Source: CAZEID01 sp964512075 (GTDB taxonomy: Bacteria > Patescibacteriota > WWE3 > 9FT-COMBO-53-11). Taken from it: 13,721 nt of DNA. Positions 12,634-13,721 of this stretch are shown here, piece after piece; position 1 is the first letter of the stretch; each line of letters opens with the position of its first letter. Below the pieces are notes generated by a model. It was not told the origin of the DNA. It worked only from the letters and a program-made list of their open reading frames with translations, and did not search any database. The position numbers were made by a program, and so were the translations under genes. The stretch lies in contig CAZEID010000012.1 in the NCBI GenBank assembly GCA_964512075.1, forward strand, positions 1-13,721. Direction: 5' to 3'.

Positions 12634-12683
12634 CTAGCGACACCGATCGCTTCTAGTTACGGGAGGGTTTGCAGAACTGCCCA

Positions 12684-13721
12684 ATGAGTGATAGATCTAC
12701 TGCCCAATCTATCGAGTTTCCTTCTCGTCGGACTCTTTCTGTTTCCCAAGCGGCTAGATTCTTAGGCATCTCCGCTGAAACTCTTCGCCGATGGGACCGA
12801 AAAGGTCTCCTTAAACCCTTCCGGACCAAGGGGGGCCAGCGCCGCTATTCTTTGGCAGTTTTGGAGGCCTATCGGAAAGGAGAGCGTCCCGCTCGGGCGA
12901 AGCTCCCAATTTCGGAAGCCGCCCGGCGCTTGGGGGTGCACCCCGAAACTCTGCGGCGCTGGGAACGGGCGGGGGAGATTCAAGCCGAACGGACCAGCGG
13001 AGGCCAGCGGCGCTACTCGTTGGATCAACTGGAGCAGATTGCTTCTGCTACGGCTTCCCCGGTCTTTTCTTCGCCAACATCGCAACCCGAAAGTCAACCA
13101 ACTGGTCAATCAAGCTTTCCCCCCAAAATTCCGGTTCGGACGCTGGAACAGTTCCGGCCCCGGCCGAATTATCGGTTCCTCGAGGCGTTCATTTTGGTGC
13201 TAGGGTTGACCGTAGCCGTTCTTGGTTGGAACCAACTTTCTCCCCTGACTAAAGAGCGAATCCAGCGGGCGTTCGCTCCTAGTGTGCTGACACCGATCGT
13301 AGATATCAATGACGTGATGGATTACCGGCTCAGCGGAGACCGTGAAGTTTTGGGGGTCCGATTTAAATTTCCCGCCGATCTTCCCGGCTTGGTTACCAAA
13401 ACTTTGGCGGTCCTCGGCGACAGCGTGCTGAACGGGACGCGTTTTCTCGGCACCATTTTCTTCGGCCCCGCGAACGATTACTTCATTAATCCCGCCGGCG
13501 GCGCTTCGTTCCGCCGTGTTACCAGCCTAGAGGGAGAGATTACCAGCTTGGAAGTCAAGAACCTCACCGTCACCGGCACCACTACCGGAGTGACCGGAAC
13601 CGGGGGAGGAGGAATTGCGACCGGAGGGGATGCCGATACCCTGGAAGGGAAGCCGGGAGATTACTACCTCAACTGGGCGAACTTCACCCATACTCCCGCG
13701 ATTGTTTCTTCAATAAATAAT
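12684..13721 (+). CDS. Double-HTH / membrane-anchored fibre protein, N-terminal part (runs off window end)
   Basis: 346 residues are visible, open to the window end. Two MerR-like HTH units stand in tandem: residues 18-62 (SVSQAARFLGISAETLRRW, then GGQRRYS) and 75-121 (PISEAARRLGVHPETLRRW, then GGQRRYS). Their similarity shows an internal duplication. A Ser/Pro/Gln linker follows, then one membrane segment at about 165-182. Residues 203-278 form the block shared with the protein at 660-3623 (PIVDINDVMDY, TRFLGTIFFG, GGASFRR). A Gly-rich linker leads into DADTLEGKPGDYYLNWANFT, the start of a tail-fibre-like repeat region. It is a paralog of the 987-residue protein with a different DNA-binding module. 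GGAGG lies 17 bases before the ATG; an in-frame TTG at 12669 is too close to it to be likely. The function is unknown: a transmembrane regulator or a surface fibre. Confidence 0.85.
   Translation, partial: MSDRSTAQSIEFPSRRTLSVSQAARFLGISAETLRRWDRKGLLKPFRTKGGQRRYSLAVLEAYRKGERPARAKLPISEAARRLGVHPETLRRWERAGEIQAERTSGGQRRYSLDQLEQIASATASPVFSSPTSQPESQPTGQSSFPPKIPVRTLEQFRPRPNYRFLEAFILVLGLTVAVLGWNQLSPLTKERIQRAFAPSVLTPIVDINDVMDYRLSGDREVLGVRFKFPADLPGLVTKTLAVLGDSVLNGTRFLGTIFFGPANDYFINPAGGASFRRVTSLEGEITSLEVKNLTVTGTTTGVTGTGGGGIATGGDADTLEGKPGDYYLNWANFTHTPAIVSSINN

Noticed and set aside
12762..13109. 115-residue minus-strand reading frame
   Set aside because: It lies opposite the tandem HTH region, whose duplicated motifs and paralog clearly mark the plus strand as coding.

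Overview
This looks like a chromosomal window from a member of the Candidate Phyla Radiation (Patescibacteria), possibly the Microgenomates side. That is inference. It rests on a compact leuS-comEA-comEC-argS-ndk run with overlapping genes, a LeuRS with an extra segment in its C-terminal catalytic part, a ComEC reduced to two short separate proteins, an O-antigen-ligase-like membrane protein of the type common in these genomes, and a REP-associated Y1 transposase. No rRNA or other decisive taxonomic marker is present.

Layout. 1-3623 (minus strand): the N-terminal part of a polytopic O-antigen-ligase-like protein (cut by the window edge), preceded by a 987-residue protein joining a MerR-type DNA-binding domain, a proline-rich linker, one membrane segment, a tail-fibre-like repeat region and a C1q/TNF-like C-terminal domain. 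3624-3968: a structured 345-base intergenic region with a dyad and two tandem copies of a two-hairpin unit. 3969-10850 (plus strand): a tightly packed run of leuS, comEA, comEC membrane domain, ComEC-type metallo-hydrolase, argS and ndk, joining translation and nucleotide metabolism with DNA uptake. 10864-11652: a RAYT transposase gene (minus) bracketed by inverted copies of a 23-base palindromic element, a REPtron-like arrangement. 11648-12412 (minus): a sortase immediately downstream of tRNA-Pro(CGG). 12413-12537: a palindromic, apparently bidirectional promoter and a divergent tRNA-Arg(CCT). 12538-13721 (plus): a structured leader and the start of a second, paralogous HTH-membrane-fibre protein, cut by the window edge.

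Two themes stand out. First, two divergent paralogs put cytoplasmic-type MerR helix-turn-helix domains on the same chain as a predicted cell-surface fibre. They share a conserved block just after the membrane segment. This suggests a one-component transmembrane regulator family that senses something outside the cell, or a fibre that is tethered to DNA. Second, the window is seeded with short structured repeats: heptanucleotide arrays read in frame inside leuS and argS, a perfect 13-base-arm hairpin inside leuS, AACCT/AGGTT palindromes around and inside the RAYT gene, and a GCGAAGC-capped hairpin pair before leuS. The synthetases appear to tolerate these insertions in surface loops.
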